Shown piece after piece: positions 9,593 through 17,813 of a stretch of 28,854 nt of DNA. The DNA is from DATNPH01 sp036703315 (lineage in GTDB: Bacteria; Cyanobacteriota; Cyanobacteriia; Cyanobacteriales; Coleofasciculaceae). The translations under genes were made by a program, and so were the position numbers. A model generated the notes under the pieces. It did no database searches and was not told the origin of the DNA. It saw only the letters and a list, made by a program, of their open reading frames with translations. Positions within the stretch are counted from its first letter, which is position 1, and each line of letters starts with the position of its first letter. The stretch covers positions 1 to 28,854 of the forward strand of contig DATNPH010000274.1 in assembly GCA_036703315.1 (NCBI GenBank), in the 5' to 3' direction.

Positions 9593-10990
9593 CTAGTTTT
9601 TTAATGGCACAAAACGCTTAGATTCTGTAACCCATTGCCACGCGATCGCGTCTGGGTCTTTACTCTTGCTCCAGGAGGCAAAATTGGCCTTCTTCTTGGC
9701 ATCGCCCAATGTAGAACTTTTGACCCCTAATCGCTCTACCATCTGAGTATGCGTCAGCGAGCTATTGAGCAACTCATCAATTGCTTCACTGCCTTGGTGT
9801 AACGGCTCCTCTTTGCCATCCGGTCGGGACTCATCAACTGGTTCGCTTGAAGGAGTTTTTCGTTCATCTAGAACTTCAGCCGTTTCCTCTAAGGGCTGTG
9901 GGAATTCAGCCGTCAATGGCTCGCTGACATCTTCCTGGCTCTCCAAGAAGTCTTTTTCCGATTCAAGGGGAGAAGAATCCTGTAAACCAACAGAGGTAAG
10001 CGGATGCTCATTCTGAGTGGCTTCAGGTTCTTGTTTGGGCTGTGATTCATCTAATCCTCCTGGAGAAATTAACTCCTCTATCTTTGCTAACAAAGATTCG
10101 AGTTTCTTACGCTTGTTGGGGTCATCCCACACCTGATGCTTCTTGACCAGCTTGGAAATAGTCTCTATCCTAGACGCGAAGGGCGGGGGTTCGATTGGGG
10201 GCTTGAGGGCTTTGACCCGCTCCCGGATTTGACTTAAGGACAGAGAAGAGGCGATCGCCTCTTCAAGTAACTCCTGTCGCTCCGATTCCGACTCCAACTT
10301 AGCTATCTCCTTGGCTTTAGTGTATTCAATTCGTCCCGCTCGGAGAGCCTCTAGAATGTCATCTGGAAGATTGAGCAGGGGCAAGCGGTTGGAAGTGAAA
10401 GATTCCCATGACATCCGTCCCAAGGAGTCAAAGACTGACTGGATGATTGCCAACTCCGGTGGCGCTGACTCTCCTAATGGTTGTCCCATAACGTTATGGG
10501 ACAATTTTTTACGTTTGATCTCTTTCTGCAACCGCTGAAGCAATAGAGTCACCTCAGCCGTAGAAGAGTCAAGAGTAATAGCCAGCAGTTCCAAGATTCC
10601 TTCGGTTTCTTCTACAGGGTTAAGGTCTTCCCGTTGCAGGTTTTCCATCAAGGCAAACCGTACCGCTTCGGAATCGCTCATCTCCCGGACAACTGCCGGA
10701 ATATCGGTTAACCCAGCTGATTGCGCTGCTCGATACCGTCTCTCACCTGCTACTAGCTCATACTTGTCTCCAAAAGGTCTGACCAGAATCGGCTGAAGGA
10801 CTCCGTCTTTTTTGACCGACTCCACGAGCGCTTGCATGGCTTCCAGAGCAAAATACCGACGTGGTTGAGTTGCAGAAATAATGATACTCCCCAGCGGCAC
10901 GGGAAGAGTGGAAGGAACGGCTTCATCTGCATCATCAAACAGCGTCACGTTTCTCAGGCGTCTCGGCGAGGGTTTAGGGGACTTACTCAT
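9593..10990 (-). CDS. parB: ParB-family partition protein
   Basis: This 465-residue ParB/Spo0J-type protein binds a centromere (parS) and, by family knowledge, uses CTP to load on DNA and stimulates ParA. Visible motifs are QPRRYF at 42-47, the nucleotide-binding box GERRYRAAQ at 82-90, and ENLQREDLNPVEE at 116-128. A helical DNA-binding region follows (LLNLPDDILEALRAGRIEY). Residues about 270-400 are an acidic, proline- and serine-rich linker. The C-terminus holds a second HTH-like segment (MVERLGVKSSTLGDAKKK). The start overlaps the parA stop as ATGA and has GGAGG upstream within parA, so the two are coupled. Codons 163-170 coincide exactly with a perfect 24-bp palindrome. The gene converges with the defence operon, 16 bp away. 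Confidence 0.93.
   Translation of the reverse strand: MSKSPKPSPRRLRNVTLFDDADEAVPSTLPVPLGSIIISATQPRRYFALEAMQALVESVKKDGVLQPILVRPFGDKYELVAGERRYRAAQSAGLTDIPAVVREMSDSEAVRFALMENLQREDLNPVEETEGILELLAITLDSSTAEVTLLLQRLQKEIKRKKLSHNVMGQPLGESAPPELAIIQSVFDSLGRMSWESFTSNRLPLLNLPDDILEALRAGRIEYTKAKEIAKLESESERQELLEEAIASSLSLSQIRERVKALKPPIEPPPFASRIETISKLVKKHQVWDDPNKRKKLESLLAKIEELISPGGLDESQPKQEPEATQNEHPLTSVGLQDSSPLESEKDFLESQEDVSEPLTAEFPQPLEETAEVLDERKTPSSEPVDESRPDGKEEPLHQGSEAIDELLNSSLTHTQMVERLGVKSSTLGDAKKKANFASWSKSKDPDAIAWQWVTESKRFVPLKN
10481..10504. other. parS: Perfect 24-bp palindrome inside parB, candidate parS centromere
   Basis: TTGTCCCATAAC at 10481-10492 is followed at once by its exact reverse complement at 10493-10504. 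ParB centromeres are typically inverted repeats close to or inside parAB, so this is the best parS candidate here. In the protein it encodes a polar stretch (LSHNVMGQ) in what looks like an insertion between the ParB N-terminal and HTH regions, where DNA-level constraint could be tolerated. I found no second full copy by eye. Confidence 0.6.
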
Positions 10991-11757
10991 AGCGATTCAA
11001 CAGCCTCCGCAATTTGGTCAAAGATTTGCAAAATCTCAGGATTCTTCTTGGGGCAGAGCGCTAAGGGCATTCCGTACTCCGTCGCCTCAGCCAAAGCCGT
11101 TGCCCGTGGAACGGTCGGCAGAATGGGTCCTACAGATGCCAGTTGTTCTTGAATAATTTGTAATGTCCGTCGGTCTAGCGAATTACTGGCTGAATACAAG
11201 GTGGGCAGGAAACCCGCAAACGTCAAATCCGTATTGAGCCGCCTTTTTATCTTGTACACGGTCTTCAGCAACGATTCTGTACCGAGCAGTGCTTTGTACT
11301 GGCATTGGACTGGAACCAGAACCTCAGTAGAAGCCACTAGGCTAATTTGGCTCAAGATTCCCAAACTCGGAGGACAATCGACCAAAATGAAATCATAGTC
11401 AGAAAGCAAGGGTGAAAGAATATCTTTCAGTCGGAACTCTCGCTGTTCCGCAAAGATTAACTCTTGTTCGGCATTGGCTAGCAGCAGGTTGGCTGGGGCT
11501 AAATCCATGCCGTGTAAGTCCTTATGGATGGGGAGCGGCTTATCGACTTCATCCTCAACAGGCACTAAAGCACTGTAAATTGTCTCCTTCAAGTCCGCTG
11601 GCTCTAGTCCCATGAACGAAGTCAGTGAAGCTTGGGGGTCCATATCTACCACCAGGACCCGGTGACGACGTAGGGAAAGGTGATAGCCGAGATTTTGGGT
11701 GGTCGTAGACTTCCCCACACCCCCCGCCTGATTAAACAGTGCAATCACTTTAGTCAA
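10987..11757 (-). CDS. parA: ParA-family partition ATPase
   Basis: This 256-residue Walker-type partition ATPase drives plasmid segregation with ParB. The P-loop is NQAGGVGKST (residues 9-18). The usual signature lysine of KGGVGKS is replaced by Gln-Ala, a form I associate with some cyanobacterial plasmid ParA proteins. VLVVDMDPQAS near 34-44 is the A-prime region and FILVDCPPSLG the Walker B strand. The start is TTG at 11757, chosen because AGGAG lies 9 bp upstream and no earlier ATG fits. The protein lacks a long N-terminal HTH extension, so it resembles short (type Ib-like or chromosomal) ParA. The 185 bp to the recombinase stop are non-coding and probably carry the parAB promoter; a TAATGT -10-like word sits about 30 bp upstream of the start. 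Confidence 0.93.
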   Translation of the reverse strand: MTKVIALFNQAGGVGKSTTTQNLGYHLSLRRHRVLVVDMDPQASLTSFMGLEPADLKETIYSALVPVEDEVDKPLPIHKDLHGMDLAPANLLLANAEQELIFAEQREFRLKDILSPLLSDYDFILVDCPPSLGILSQISLVASTEVLVPVQCQYKALLGTESLLKTVYKIKRRLNTDLTFAGFLPTLYSASNSLDRRTLQIIQEQLASVGPILPTVPRATALAEATEYGMPLALCPKKNPEILQIFDQIAEAVESL

Positions 11758-11942
11758 AGCTCTTGACTCCTGTGATACTGGACTGTCTCTACATTACTGT
11801 GCTGCGTCATCTCCCTTGTAGGAATTTAAGAAACTTGCCGATAGTAGATAGCTTGCAGAATATCGAGCAGTGAAGGCGAAAATCAATCCAAAGTTGAGGT
11901 ATTCCCTGTTATCCAAGAACAACCCCAGCCTACTAAAATTCC

Positions 11943-12917
11943 CTAATCCCGCTTTTTAAAAGGAATCTCCAAATTTTGCACAGCGCGGCGTTTAGCCTCT
12001 TCACCTCGGCGATCATACTTAGCCGTAACTGTTGGTGACGTATGACCCGCTAACTTTTGCACCGTAACAATATCGACCCCGGCATCCAGCAAATCTGAGC
12101 AGAACGTCCGGCGAAAGTCGTGAGCCGAAAATGAATCCACACCCGCTTGAAGACCACGTCTCTTCAATATCCTCAACACCGCATCAGAAGTCATGGGTCG
12201 CAGAACCACTTGCCCCCAGCGGTGGATTGGACACAGCAGCGCTCCTGGCGCATTGCCTCTTATTGCCAGCCACTGTTCCACAATCGCGCACGCCCCAGTC
12301 GGCAGATAAACCCGGCGATATGCCCCTCTCTTTGCCTTATGAACCTCCAAAGCGCCAGTGCTGGGGTCAAAGTCTTTTAGCTCCAAATTGACCACCTCAT
12401 TGCGCCTTAACCCCCCACCGCGCAAAATAGCGATGAGTGCCGCATCTCTAACATCAATCGTTCTTGCACCCTCTTTTTGACACGCCTCCATCAGCGCCGC
12501 AATCTCATCACCCTTGAGGGCGCGACCCCTAAGCTTTCTTGGGGGTGTATCAATCCGAGGCAAGTCAATCGCCGCTTCATAGTCCTCTGCCTCAATCAGC
12601 TTTAGCTTCCTCGCTTCCTTCAACACCCGCCGCAATGCACACAGCATCTTCTCGCAAGTCGCCGGAGCCAACCGCTGCATCAGCGCCGCCCTCACTGCCG
12701 CCGTATGCTGATAGCGCAGTGCCGCCCAATCTAAATTCATCGCCTCGCACTCGCCATCGGTAAGCAAGTACGCGATCGCATCCAGAGCATGGCGCATCGT
12801 CGGACGAGACCCCTCACTCAATCCAGACAGATACACCGCCGCTGGGTGCATTGTCAACGGCACGAGTTCAGTCAGTTTGAGGTGATGGGGAGCCTCAGCA
12901 GAGGACGGGTCGCGCAT
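11943..12917 (-). CDS. Tyrosine recombinase/integrase (XerC/D-like)
   Basis: This 324-residue protein has an N-terminal SAM-like core-binding part (about 25-115) and a catalytic domain. The expected residues are all visible: Arg171 in GGGLRRNE, a beta-hairpin lysine near 194-196, His266 and Arg269 in AHDFRRTF, His292 in LAGHTS, and nucleophile Tyr301 in KYDRR. The set is complete, so the enzyme is probably active. Beside parAB it most likely resolves plasmid multimers or inserts or excises an element. The 125 bp upstream contain a short inverted repeat that could be its site. The N-terminal 20 residues are poorly family-like, so the true start could be a little downstream. Confidence 0.92.
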   Translation of the reverse strand: MRDPSSAEAPHHLKLTELVPLTMHPAAVYLSGLSEGSRPTMRHALDAIAYLLTDGECEAMNLDWAALRYQHTAAVRAALMQRLAPATCEKMLCALRRVLKEARKLKLIEAEDYEAAIDLPRIDTPPRKLRGRALKGDEIAALMEACQKEGARTIDVRDAALIAILRGGGLRRNEVVNLELKDFDPSTGALEVHKAKRGAYRRVYLPTGACAIVEQWLAIRGNAPGALLCPIHRWGQVVLRPMTSDAVLRILKRRGLQAGVDSFSAHDFRRTFCSDLLDAGVDIVTVQKLAGHTSPTVTAKYDRRGEEAKRRAVQNLEIPFKKRD

Positions 12918-12990
12918 TCAGTCCCTGGAAGTGGAATTCTCAAGACTTCATTGAACCATGAGGGGGACAAAAACCCAAGGTGGACTTTCT

Positions 12991-13018
12991 TTGGCTAAAC
13001 TGAACTCTAAGTAGCCAA
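12991..13018. repeat. Short inverted repeat between the recombinase and DUF4058 genes
   Basis: TTGGCT (12991-12996) and AGCCAA (13013-13018) are inverted around 16 bp. The 125-bp divergent region also holds GTGGACT and TGAACT words resembling those at the left edge. It could be a recombinase site or an operator. The arms are only 6 bp, so evidence is thin. Confidence 0.3.
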
Positions 13019-13042
13019 TTCATCCCAGATGAACTTTGAGCC

Positions 13043-13840
13043 ATGCCTTCGCCGTTTCCGGGAATGGACCCGTATCTGGAACAGCCTGCTTTTTGGTCGT
13101 CATTTCACAGCCGTCTGATTGTGGCTGTAGCTGATGCCTTGGCTCCCAGTTTGCGCCCAAAGTACTACGTTGAGGTGGAAACTCGCACTTACTTAGACAA
13201 TCTGGAAGACGAGGTTCTGGTGGGCATTCCCGATGCTGTTGTCCTTTCGTCAAAACCTGTTGCCTCATCCGAAATCAGAACAGAGGCAACAGTTCCCAGT
13301 ACGGCGGTACAACCACGCCCCAAGCAAGTGACCGTTCCCATGCCCGTTGAGGTCAACGAGCGTTATCTGGAAGTGCGCGAATTGGGCACAGATACTGTGA
13401 TTACGGTAATTGAGGTGTTATCTCCCAAGAACAAACGCAAGGGGGAAGGGCGAACCGCGTATGAAACCAAACGACAAATAGTTCTCGGTAGTCTGTCCCA
13501 TCTCGTTGAAATCGACTTGTTGCGTGGGGGAAAGCCAATGCCCATGAGCGGGGACGATACGGCAGCAGACTATCGCCTGCTCGTGAGTCGTCGCCAGCGT
13601 CGTCCAACTGCCGAGCTATACGGATTCAGCTTGCCAGAAGCGATTCCCGACTTTCCCTTGCCACTCATGAGTGGGGATGCAGAACCTTGGGTAGATTTGC
13701 AAGCCATCCTTAATGGAGTGTACGAGCGAGCTGGATATGAGGCGCGGATAGACTATCGTCAGCCACCACCACCGCCTACCTTAGGAGAAGCCAATCAGCA
13801 ATGGTTGGATGAGTTGTTAGCACCTTTCCGGGAAGGCTGA
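13043..13840 (+). CDS. DUF4058 family protein
   Basis: The 265-residue product begins MPSPFPGMDPYLEQPAFW, the hallmark of DUF4058, a family abundant in cyanobacteria. The middle contains TVIEVLSPKNKRKGEGRTAYETKRQ, with acidic and lysine residues in a nuclease-like spacing (E..SPKNK). This recalls Uma2-type PD-(D/E)XK folds; that is an inference and the biochemical role is unknown. The C-terminus is proline-rich (QPPPPPTLGEA). Length matches the family, so the gene looks complete. It reads away from the recombinase and converges on the pentapeptide-HNH gene, with a 91-bp gap holding no clear terminator. No strong ribosome binding site precedes the ATG. Confidence 0.88.
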   Translation: MPSPFPGMDPYLEQPAFWSSFHSRLIVAVADALAPSLRPKYYVEVETRTYLDNLEDEVLVGIPDAVVLSSKPVASSEIRTEATVPSTAVQPRPKQVTVPMPVEVNERYLEVRELGTDTVITVIEVLSPKNKRKGEGRTAYETKRQIVLGSLSHLVEIDLLRGGKPMPMSGDDTAADYRLLVSRRQRRPTAELYGFSLPEAIPDFPLPLMSGDAEPWVDLQAILNGVYERAGYEARIDYRQPPPPPTLGEANQQWLDELLAPFREG

Positions 13841-13931
13841 GCGGAATCCTCTCCGACTACCTTCAACGTTTATTTTTCTACTCGTACATAATCAACGATC
13901 TCATCCCAACAAATGCAGATTCATTCCTACT

Positions 13932-15329
13932 TTAAGAGCCTTTGAACCAACTACACTGGGCATTATGCCATCGCAACGCTCGCTTACGATTCTCCGACAT
14001 GGGCTGTTCAGGAAAACAGATTCGAGTGTTAGCATACTGCCCATAGCTATTCATCAAACTAGGAGAAACGTAGACTTGACCCTCAACCGCGTCAATCGTC
14101 AACAAATAGGCATCAAACAGCCTGTGCAAATCCAGACGCAGCAAAATTCCATTCCACACACAATCCGTTTGCGGACCTCGGTAAGGAAAAATGTGAGCCG
14201 CTTCCATTGCACTTTCCACATCGCAACAGGTAATCGCACACTTGCCAAAAAACGCCTCTGTTAACGCCTCCCGAAACTTGCGTTGGTCTTTTCTGTTGAC
14301 ACGCACCACATTCGTTCTTTGTCGTTCATCTTTGAGGCTCTCTAAATTAACAACCACCTCTTGATTAACTACTTGAGGTGGAGATTCAACCCAAACCAAA
14401 CTTTGTCGTTGCCGCCAACTCAAGGCAGGCAGAATTGTGTCCGAGCTATATTTAGCCCCCTCAAAGTCGGTATCCTCCGTCTGAGCCTTATCCAGATTCG
14501 TCCCGCTCAAGTTGGCATATCTCAGATGAGTTCCCCGCAAGTTCGCATAGGGCAAAAGTGCCCCACTCAAGTCTACGGCGTCTAAATCCGCATATTCAAG
14601 TCGAGCGCCTTCCCAGTGGTACGGCTTAGTGACCTGCTTAGACTGCAAAAGCCAAATGCGACGCCATCTATCATGTATTTTGGTTTTTCGGGTCATGATA
14701 GTATCCCGTAAACTGATGTAGGTGATGCAGGCACCCCGCAGGTCGGCACCGCTCAGGTCGGCTTCTTGAAAGTCAGTATGACATATTTCGACTCCACGCA
14801 GATTGGCTTGGCTGAGGTTAGCCTGAACAAACATCGCACCTTGTAGGTGAGCCGAGCGTAAGTCACACGAATGGAGATTAGCCCTCAGCAGGTAGGTTTG
14901 GAGTGAATATTGCCTTCGCCTCGCCAACACGATGGAGTCGAACTCATCGCGACATAACTCATAAAGGCAGTCGGACAACAGAAAACCTAAGGAGCGCAAG
15001 TCAGTGCCGTCTAACTTAGCGCCGCTCAAGTCAGCTAGGGTGAACACAGTACCGTTTAATCTGGCAAGGCTGAGATTTGCCCCGCTCAAGTTGGCTTGAG
15101 TCAAACAGCTAGCATATAATTTGGCTTTACTCAGATTGGTTCCACTCAAACAAGCTTGGCTTAAGTCCACTTCACTCAAGTCAACTCCACACAGATTAGC
15201 TCCAGACAGATTGACACCGATGAGGTTCAATCGCTTCTCTCTGGGGTGTTCTGCCCGCCATTGGTTCCAAGCCTCTACTCCGGAATTGAGTTTCTCAACC
15301 AGTCTTTCTCTATCATCAGCGCTGTTCAT
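13932..15329 (-). CDS. Pentapeptide-repeat protein with C-terminal HNH endonuclease
   Basis: The protein has 465 residues. Residues about 35-300 are tandem pentapeptide repeats (A(D/N)LSG-like), interrupted near 120-150 and 215-235 by non-repeat loops. Such repeats fold as a right-handed quadrilateral beta-helix and some mimic DNA. Residues about 340-465 form an HNH nuclease of the HNH_2 type: Cys364, AAH at 377-379, NGILL at 393 and HRLFD at 402, giving the metal-binding His/Asn/His pattern. Fusion of a DNA-mimic-like helix to a nuclease is unusual. It might direct or restrain the nuclease, as in a toxin or self-limiting effector, but no immunity gene is obvious nearby. The gene lies downstream of the operon terminator at 15395-15425 and probably has its own promoter (TTGCCC at 15369-15374, 17-bp spacer, CGATAC at 15346-15351, both on the minus strand). 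Confidence 0.85.
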   Translation of the reverse strand: MNSADDRERLVEKLNSGVEAWNQWRAEHPREKRLNLIGVNLSGANLCGVDLSEVDLSQACLSGTNLSKAKLYASCLTQANLSGANLSLARLNGTVFTLADLSGAKLDGTDLRSLGFLLSDCLYELCRDEFDSIVLARRRQYSLQTYLLRANLHSCDLRSAHLQGAMFVQANLSQANLRGVEICHTDFQEADLSGADLRGACITYISLRDTIMTRKTKIHDRWRRIWLLQSKQVTKPYHWEGARLEYADLDAVDLSGALLPYANLRGTHLRYANLSGTNLDKAQTEDTDFEGAKYSSDTILPALSWRQRQSLVWVESPPQVVNQEVVVNLESLKDERQRTNVVRVNRKDQRKFREALTEAFFGKCAITCCDVESAMEAAHIFPYRGPQTDCVWNGILLRLDLHRLFDAYLLTIDAVEGQVYVSPSLMNSYGQYANTRICFPEQPMSENRKRALRWHNAQCSWFKGS

Positions 15330-15394
15330 CTGAAGCCAAGCTTGTGTATCGTTTTCTCACAAAGTCTTGGGCAATTATCAGCCACCCCAAAATA

Positions 15395-15425
15395 AAAAAG
15401 AAATGCCAAACTGGCACTTCTTTTT
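15395..15425 (-). terminator. Rho-independent terminator after the 13-gene run
   Basis: A 14-bp stem with one mismatch (15395-15408 with 15412-15425; core TGCCA/TGGCA, 3-nt loop) is flanked by an A run on the + strand. Read on the minus strand it ends in a T-rich tail. It lies 28 bp past the last gene of the minus-strand run. The T run on the other side makes it potentially bidirectional. Confidence 0.8.
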
Positions 15426-15452
15426 AGCTAGTTTGTTGAGACGAAACAATCA

Positions 15453-15761
15453 CTACGGGTCTCGTTCCAACGGGCACAGTAAGTTCACAACTTCAGCCGG
15501 AATTTGCTCAAAATGCTCCAACAGGAAATCCATAATCGCTAAATGGCGCAAATCGTTCGGTTGAGGACGGCGGTGGGTGCGCCCCTTCATAAACCAACGT
15601 CGTACCGTAGAGACAGAACGCTGACAAATTTTGGCAATCGTTTCATGGTTAACCTGCCATTTCGCATAAAACCGTTGCGGTGTCATTCCTAGTTGACAAG
15701 AACTGTAACGCTCAATTAATGCTTGCTCTGTTCTATTCAAAGGTCGAGGCTGACTCTTCAT
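15453..15761 (-). CDS. Small helix-turn-helix protein
   Basis: This is a basic 102-residue protein. NHETIAKICQRSVSTVRRWFMKGRTHRRPQ (about 38-67) has the spacing of a helix-turn-helix with the recognition helix SVSTVRRW. The sequence predicts DNA binding; no ligand domain is present. The start overlaps the upstream membrane-protein stop as ATGA and has GGAGG 5 bp before it, so it is translated as part of the run. It is the last gene before the terminator and may be a local regulator. I cannot assign a family more precisely. Confidence 0.75.
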   Translation of the reverse strand: MKSQPRPLNRTEQALIERYSSCQLGMTPQRFYAKWQVNHETIAKICQRSVSTVRRWFMKGRTHRRPQPNDLRHLAIMDFLLEHFEQIPAEVVNLLCPLERDP

Positions 15762-16306
15762 TCAAACCTCCGTCCTTGGGTATTCACCGTGCGCTGCCCA
15801 CCAGACGCCGCACCCATCCTGCCGTGGAATTCCTCAATCGCTACTTTGCTGGTAATGCTGAGCATCCACAGTGGGACTGCCAGCATGAAGCACAAATCGC
15901 CAAAAAAAACAATTCCCACTGTCAACCAAAAATTCTTGACTTTGTGATAGGTGCTAATTAAGTCAACACCGTAGATGAAAATGAATCCTCCCAAGATAAA
16001 CAAGCTCAACATTCCGTACCCCACGAGGTTGAGTAAACGTTCGTTGGTGTCCGTAATGCCTGCCAGCTTCTTACTCTGCATGTAGAGCAGCCGCCAACTA
16101 ACCGGGTTAGTGGCAACTGCCCCAAATGCACTCGCCAGCGCTGCCAAAATAAACGCAATCCCACCCGATAATCCCGGCCAAACTTGATCGGCGTTAGTAG
16201 TCTGAGCAATCCATTCCCGACTCAGGCTGGCATCAACCCATACGGCTAACCCGCCAGCGAACAACAGGGCAATGGCACCAAATCGATACATCCAAGGTGC
16301 TCTCAT
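15758..16306 (-). CDS. Four-helix membrane protein, unknown function
   Basis: The 182-residue protein has about four hydrophobic segments: 7-25, 43-66, 92-113 and 127-150. A short N-terminus and a cytosolic-looking polar tail (from about 155) flank them. No catalytic motif is visible. The start overlaps the ATPase stop as ATGA with GGAG upstream, and the end overlaps the HTH start as ATGA. It probably sits in the membrane with the anchored ATPase encoded just upstream; that partnership is inferred from coupling only. Confidence 0.75.
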   Translation of the reverse strand: MRAPWMYRFGAIALLFAGGLAVWVDASLSREWIAQTTNADQVWPGLSGGIAFILAALASAFGAVATNPVSWRLLYMQSKKLAGITDTNERLLNLVGYGMLSLFILGGFIFIYGVDLISTYHKVKNFWLTVGIVFFGDLCFMLAVPLWMLSITSKVAIEEFHGRMGAASGGQRTVNTQGRRFE

Positions 16307-17808
16307 TGGTTTTCTCCTTCAGTTAGTTGTTTGAATTCTGCGTGAGCTTTCTTCCATGCCTCTGAGCCACCTTTTTTGACTTGCCAGAGGCGCTCAATAA
16401 TCTCGGTCTGGTTCAGTTCACTTCGCAGTTCTCTAATTAGCCGTAAAACTTGGTTCACACTCAGAGATAGCGGCGTGAACCGCGATTGTGAACCGTTACC
16501 TGAACCGCTGGAAGTATTGCTAGAACGTTGGTTCATTGGTTCAGAAGGCGGGTTCATCGGTTCAGGCTTTGAACCGTTTCTTTTCCGCTCAATTAGGTCG
16601 TTAATCGTGTCGTCATCCGCCTCTAGCACCCATCTGTCCCAGGCTTGTTGGTCTGTCGATTCCTGGTTAAGTGGGATGTGAGTGTCAGCATCGGCAACAG
16701 ATGAGCTAACCTTCCGGGCTACTGATGCCAACACATCGGCAGGTAGTTTGTAAGTTTCATATCGCCTTAAATCAGACAGCAGCATCATCCGTGGTGGATG
16801 ACCCATTGTGGTGAACAGTACTGGGCGTCCTGTTTGGTCAGATAGGGCGGCGCATTGGGTTAAGTCGTTGAGTAACTGGCGGCGAATTTGGTCATCATCC
16901 ACCACCAACTTGTTACCAACAGCTTTGGCGATCGCACCATAACCGCCTTGTTCTTGACCGTCTTGGTTACGGCTAATCTTGCCCAATGCCATGATGTTCA
17001 AGCAGTCCCTGATATTGGCATCGTTGGCGATACCTAAAGCGGCTGTGTTGAAGCTGTGGGTGTCGCAGGCGATACCTACTAGGAACTCTCTACCCACGGT
17101 GATAATTAACCCAATCTTGGTTTTGATGTCGTTCCACAGCTCGGTATAGCGCTTGTTATTAGCTAGGGTGTTGCAGGTGGCAAACCAGTCTCCCAGTAAT
17201 AACCACACGGGCTGACCTTGGTACTCATGACGCCTTGACTTGGGTAGGTTCTTGCGTTCCTGGAGTATTCCAAACACCCGCTCGACCTTTTCGGCTAATG
17301 GTTGGAAATCAACGCCATCCAGAACACTCAAGACGCCTGGTATCTCACTTAGTCCAAGAAAGCTATCGTTTTTCTGAGAGGTAATCAGCACTAAGGCGTC
17401 TGGATAAAGGTCAAACACCTTAGCCAGCCAAGCTAGCTCTGTTGTAGTTTTTCCACAGCCTGGAGGGGCTGTAAACACAAGGCTTAGGGTTGTAGCTGCT
17501 GCCTTAGTGATAATGTCTTTACGAATGGCGCTCTGCTCAGTTGAAGCGACTAGGGCGGCTTCTGTCTTGACTGGCAGAGCCAGAGTTTTTCCCAGGCTCT
17601 CGCCCTCCTGACTCTCAACTACTTCTGGGTGCCTTGCTTGTGGAGGGTCGTAAAGAACCTCTGTTGTGTAGGACAGATACGTTGGCTGGTGACCTGCCTC
17701 AATCCGTTTGCGTTCATCCTGGTAGGACTTGAACAATACGGCACTTACGGGGGCGGCAACAGAACCAGCCAGTGATATGACAAATGCAATGCAAAGGAAT
17801 GTGTTCAC
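16303..17808 (-). CDS. Membrane-anchored P-loop ATPase (HerA/FtsK/VirD4-like by inference)
   Basis: I start this gene at GTG 17808, not an in-frame ATG at 17880: GGAGGT lies 5-6 bp before the GTG, and the shorter form avoids a 67-bp overlap with the upstream gene. The 501-residue product begins with one transmembrane helix (2-22). Walker A is APPGCGKT at 114-121. A Walker B-like strand, VWLLLGDWF, has Asp207. The later GIACDTHSFNTAALGI and ANIRDCLNIMALGK segments recall the post-Walker-B region of HerA/FtsK-type pumps, but I cannot fix the family. Residues about 420-455 are a Pro/Ser/Asn/Gly-rich linker whose DNA carries many TGAACC words. The C-terminal 60 residues form a helical, possibly DNA-binding domain. 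It is likely a motor acting on DNA or protein at the membrane, perhaps in plasmid maintenance or transfer. Confidence 0.78.
   Translation of the reverse strand: MNTFLCIAFVISLAGSVAAPVSAVLFKSYQDERKRIEAGHQPTYLSYTTEVLYDPPQARHPEVVESQEGESLGKTLALPVKTEAALVASTEQSAIRKDIITKAAATTLSLVFTAPPGCGKTTTELAWLAKVFDLYPDALVLITSQKNDSFLGLSEIPGVLSVLDGVDFQPLAEKVERVFGILQERKNLPKSRRHEYQGQPVWLLLGDWFATCNTLANNKRYTELWNDIKTKIGLIITVGREFLVGIACDTHSFNTAALGIANDANIRDCLNIMALGKISRNQDGQEQGGYGAIAKAVGNKLVVDDDQIRRQLLNDLTQCAALSDQTGRPVLFTTMGHPPRMMLLSDLRRYETYKLPADVLASVARKVSSSVADADTHIPLNQESTDQQAWDRWVLEADDDTINDLIERKRNGSKPEPMNPPSEPMNQRSSNTSSGSGNGSQSRFTPLSLSVNQVLRLIRELRSELNQTEIIERLWQVKKGGSEAWKKAHAEFKQLTEGENQ
16410..16575. repeat. Intragenic cluster of ten TGAACC/GGTTCA hexamers
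   Basis: Exact copies start at 16410, 16452, 16476, 16489, 16501, 16530, 16538, 16551, 16559 and 16570. Six read GGTTCA and four TGAACC on the + strand. Chance would give roughly 0.1 copies in 166 bp. They fall in all three codon phases of the ATPase gene, encoding GS, PEP, MN and RFT pieces, so protein repetition does not explain them. This is consistent with a multi-site DNA target of a plasmid protein. Confidence 0.8.
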
Positions 17809-17813
17809 AGCTG

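Noticed and set aside
14361..14585. + strand frames opposite the pentapeptide-HNH gene
   Set aside because: Same shadow effect of a repeat-rich gene; no start signal.
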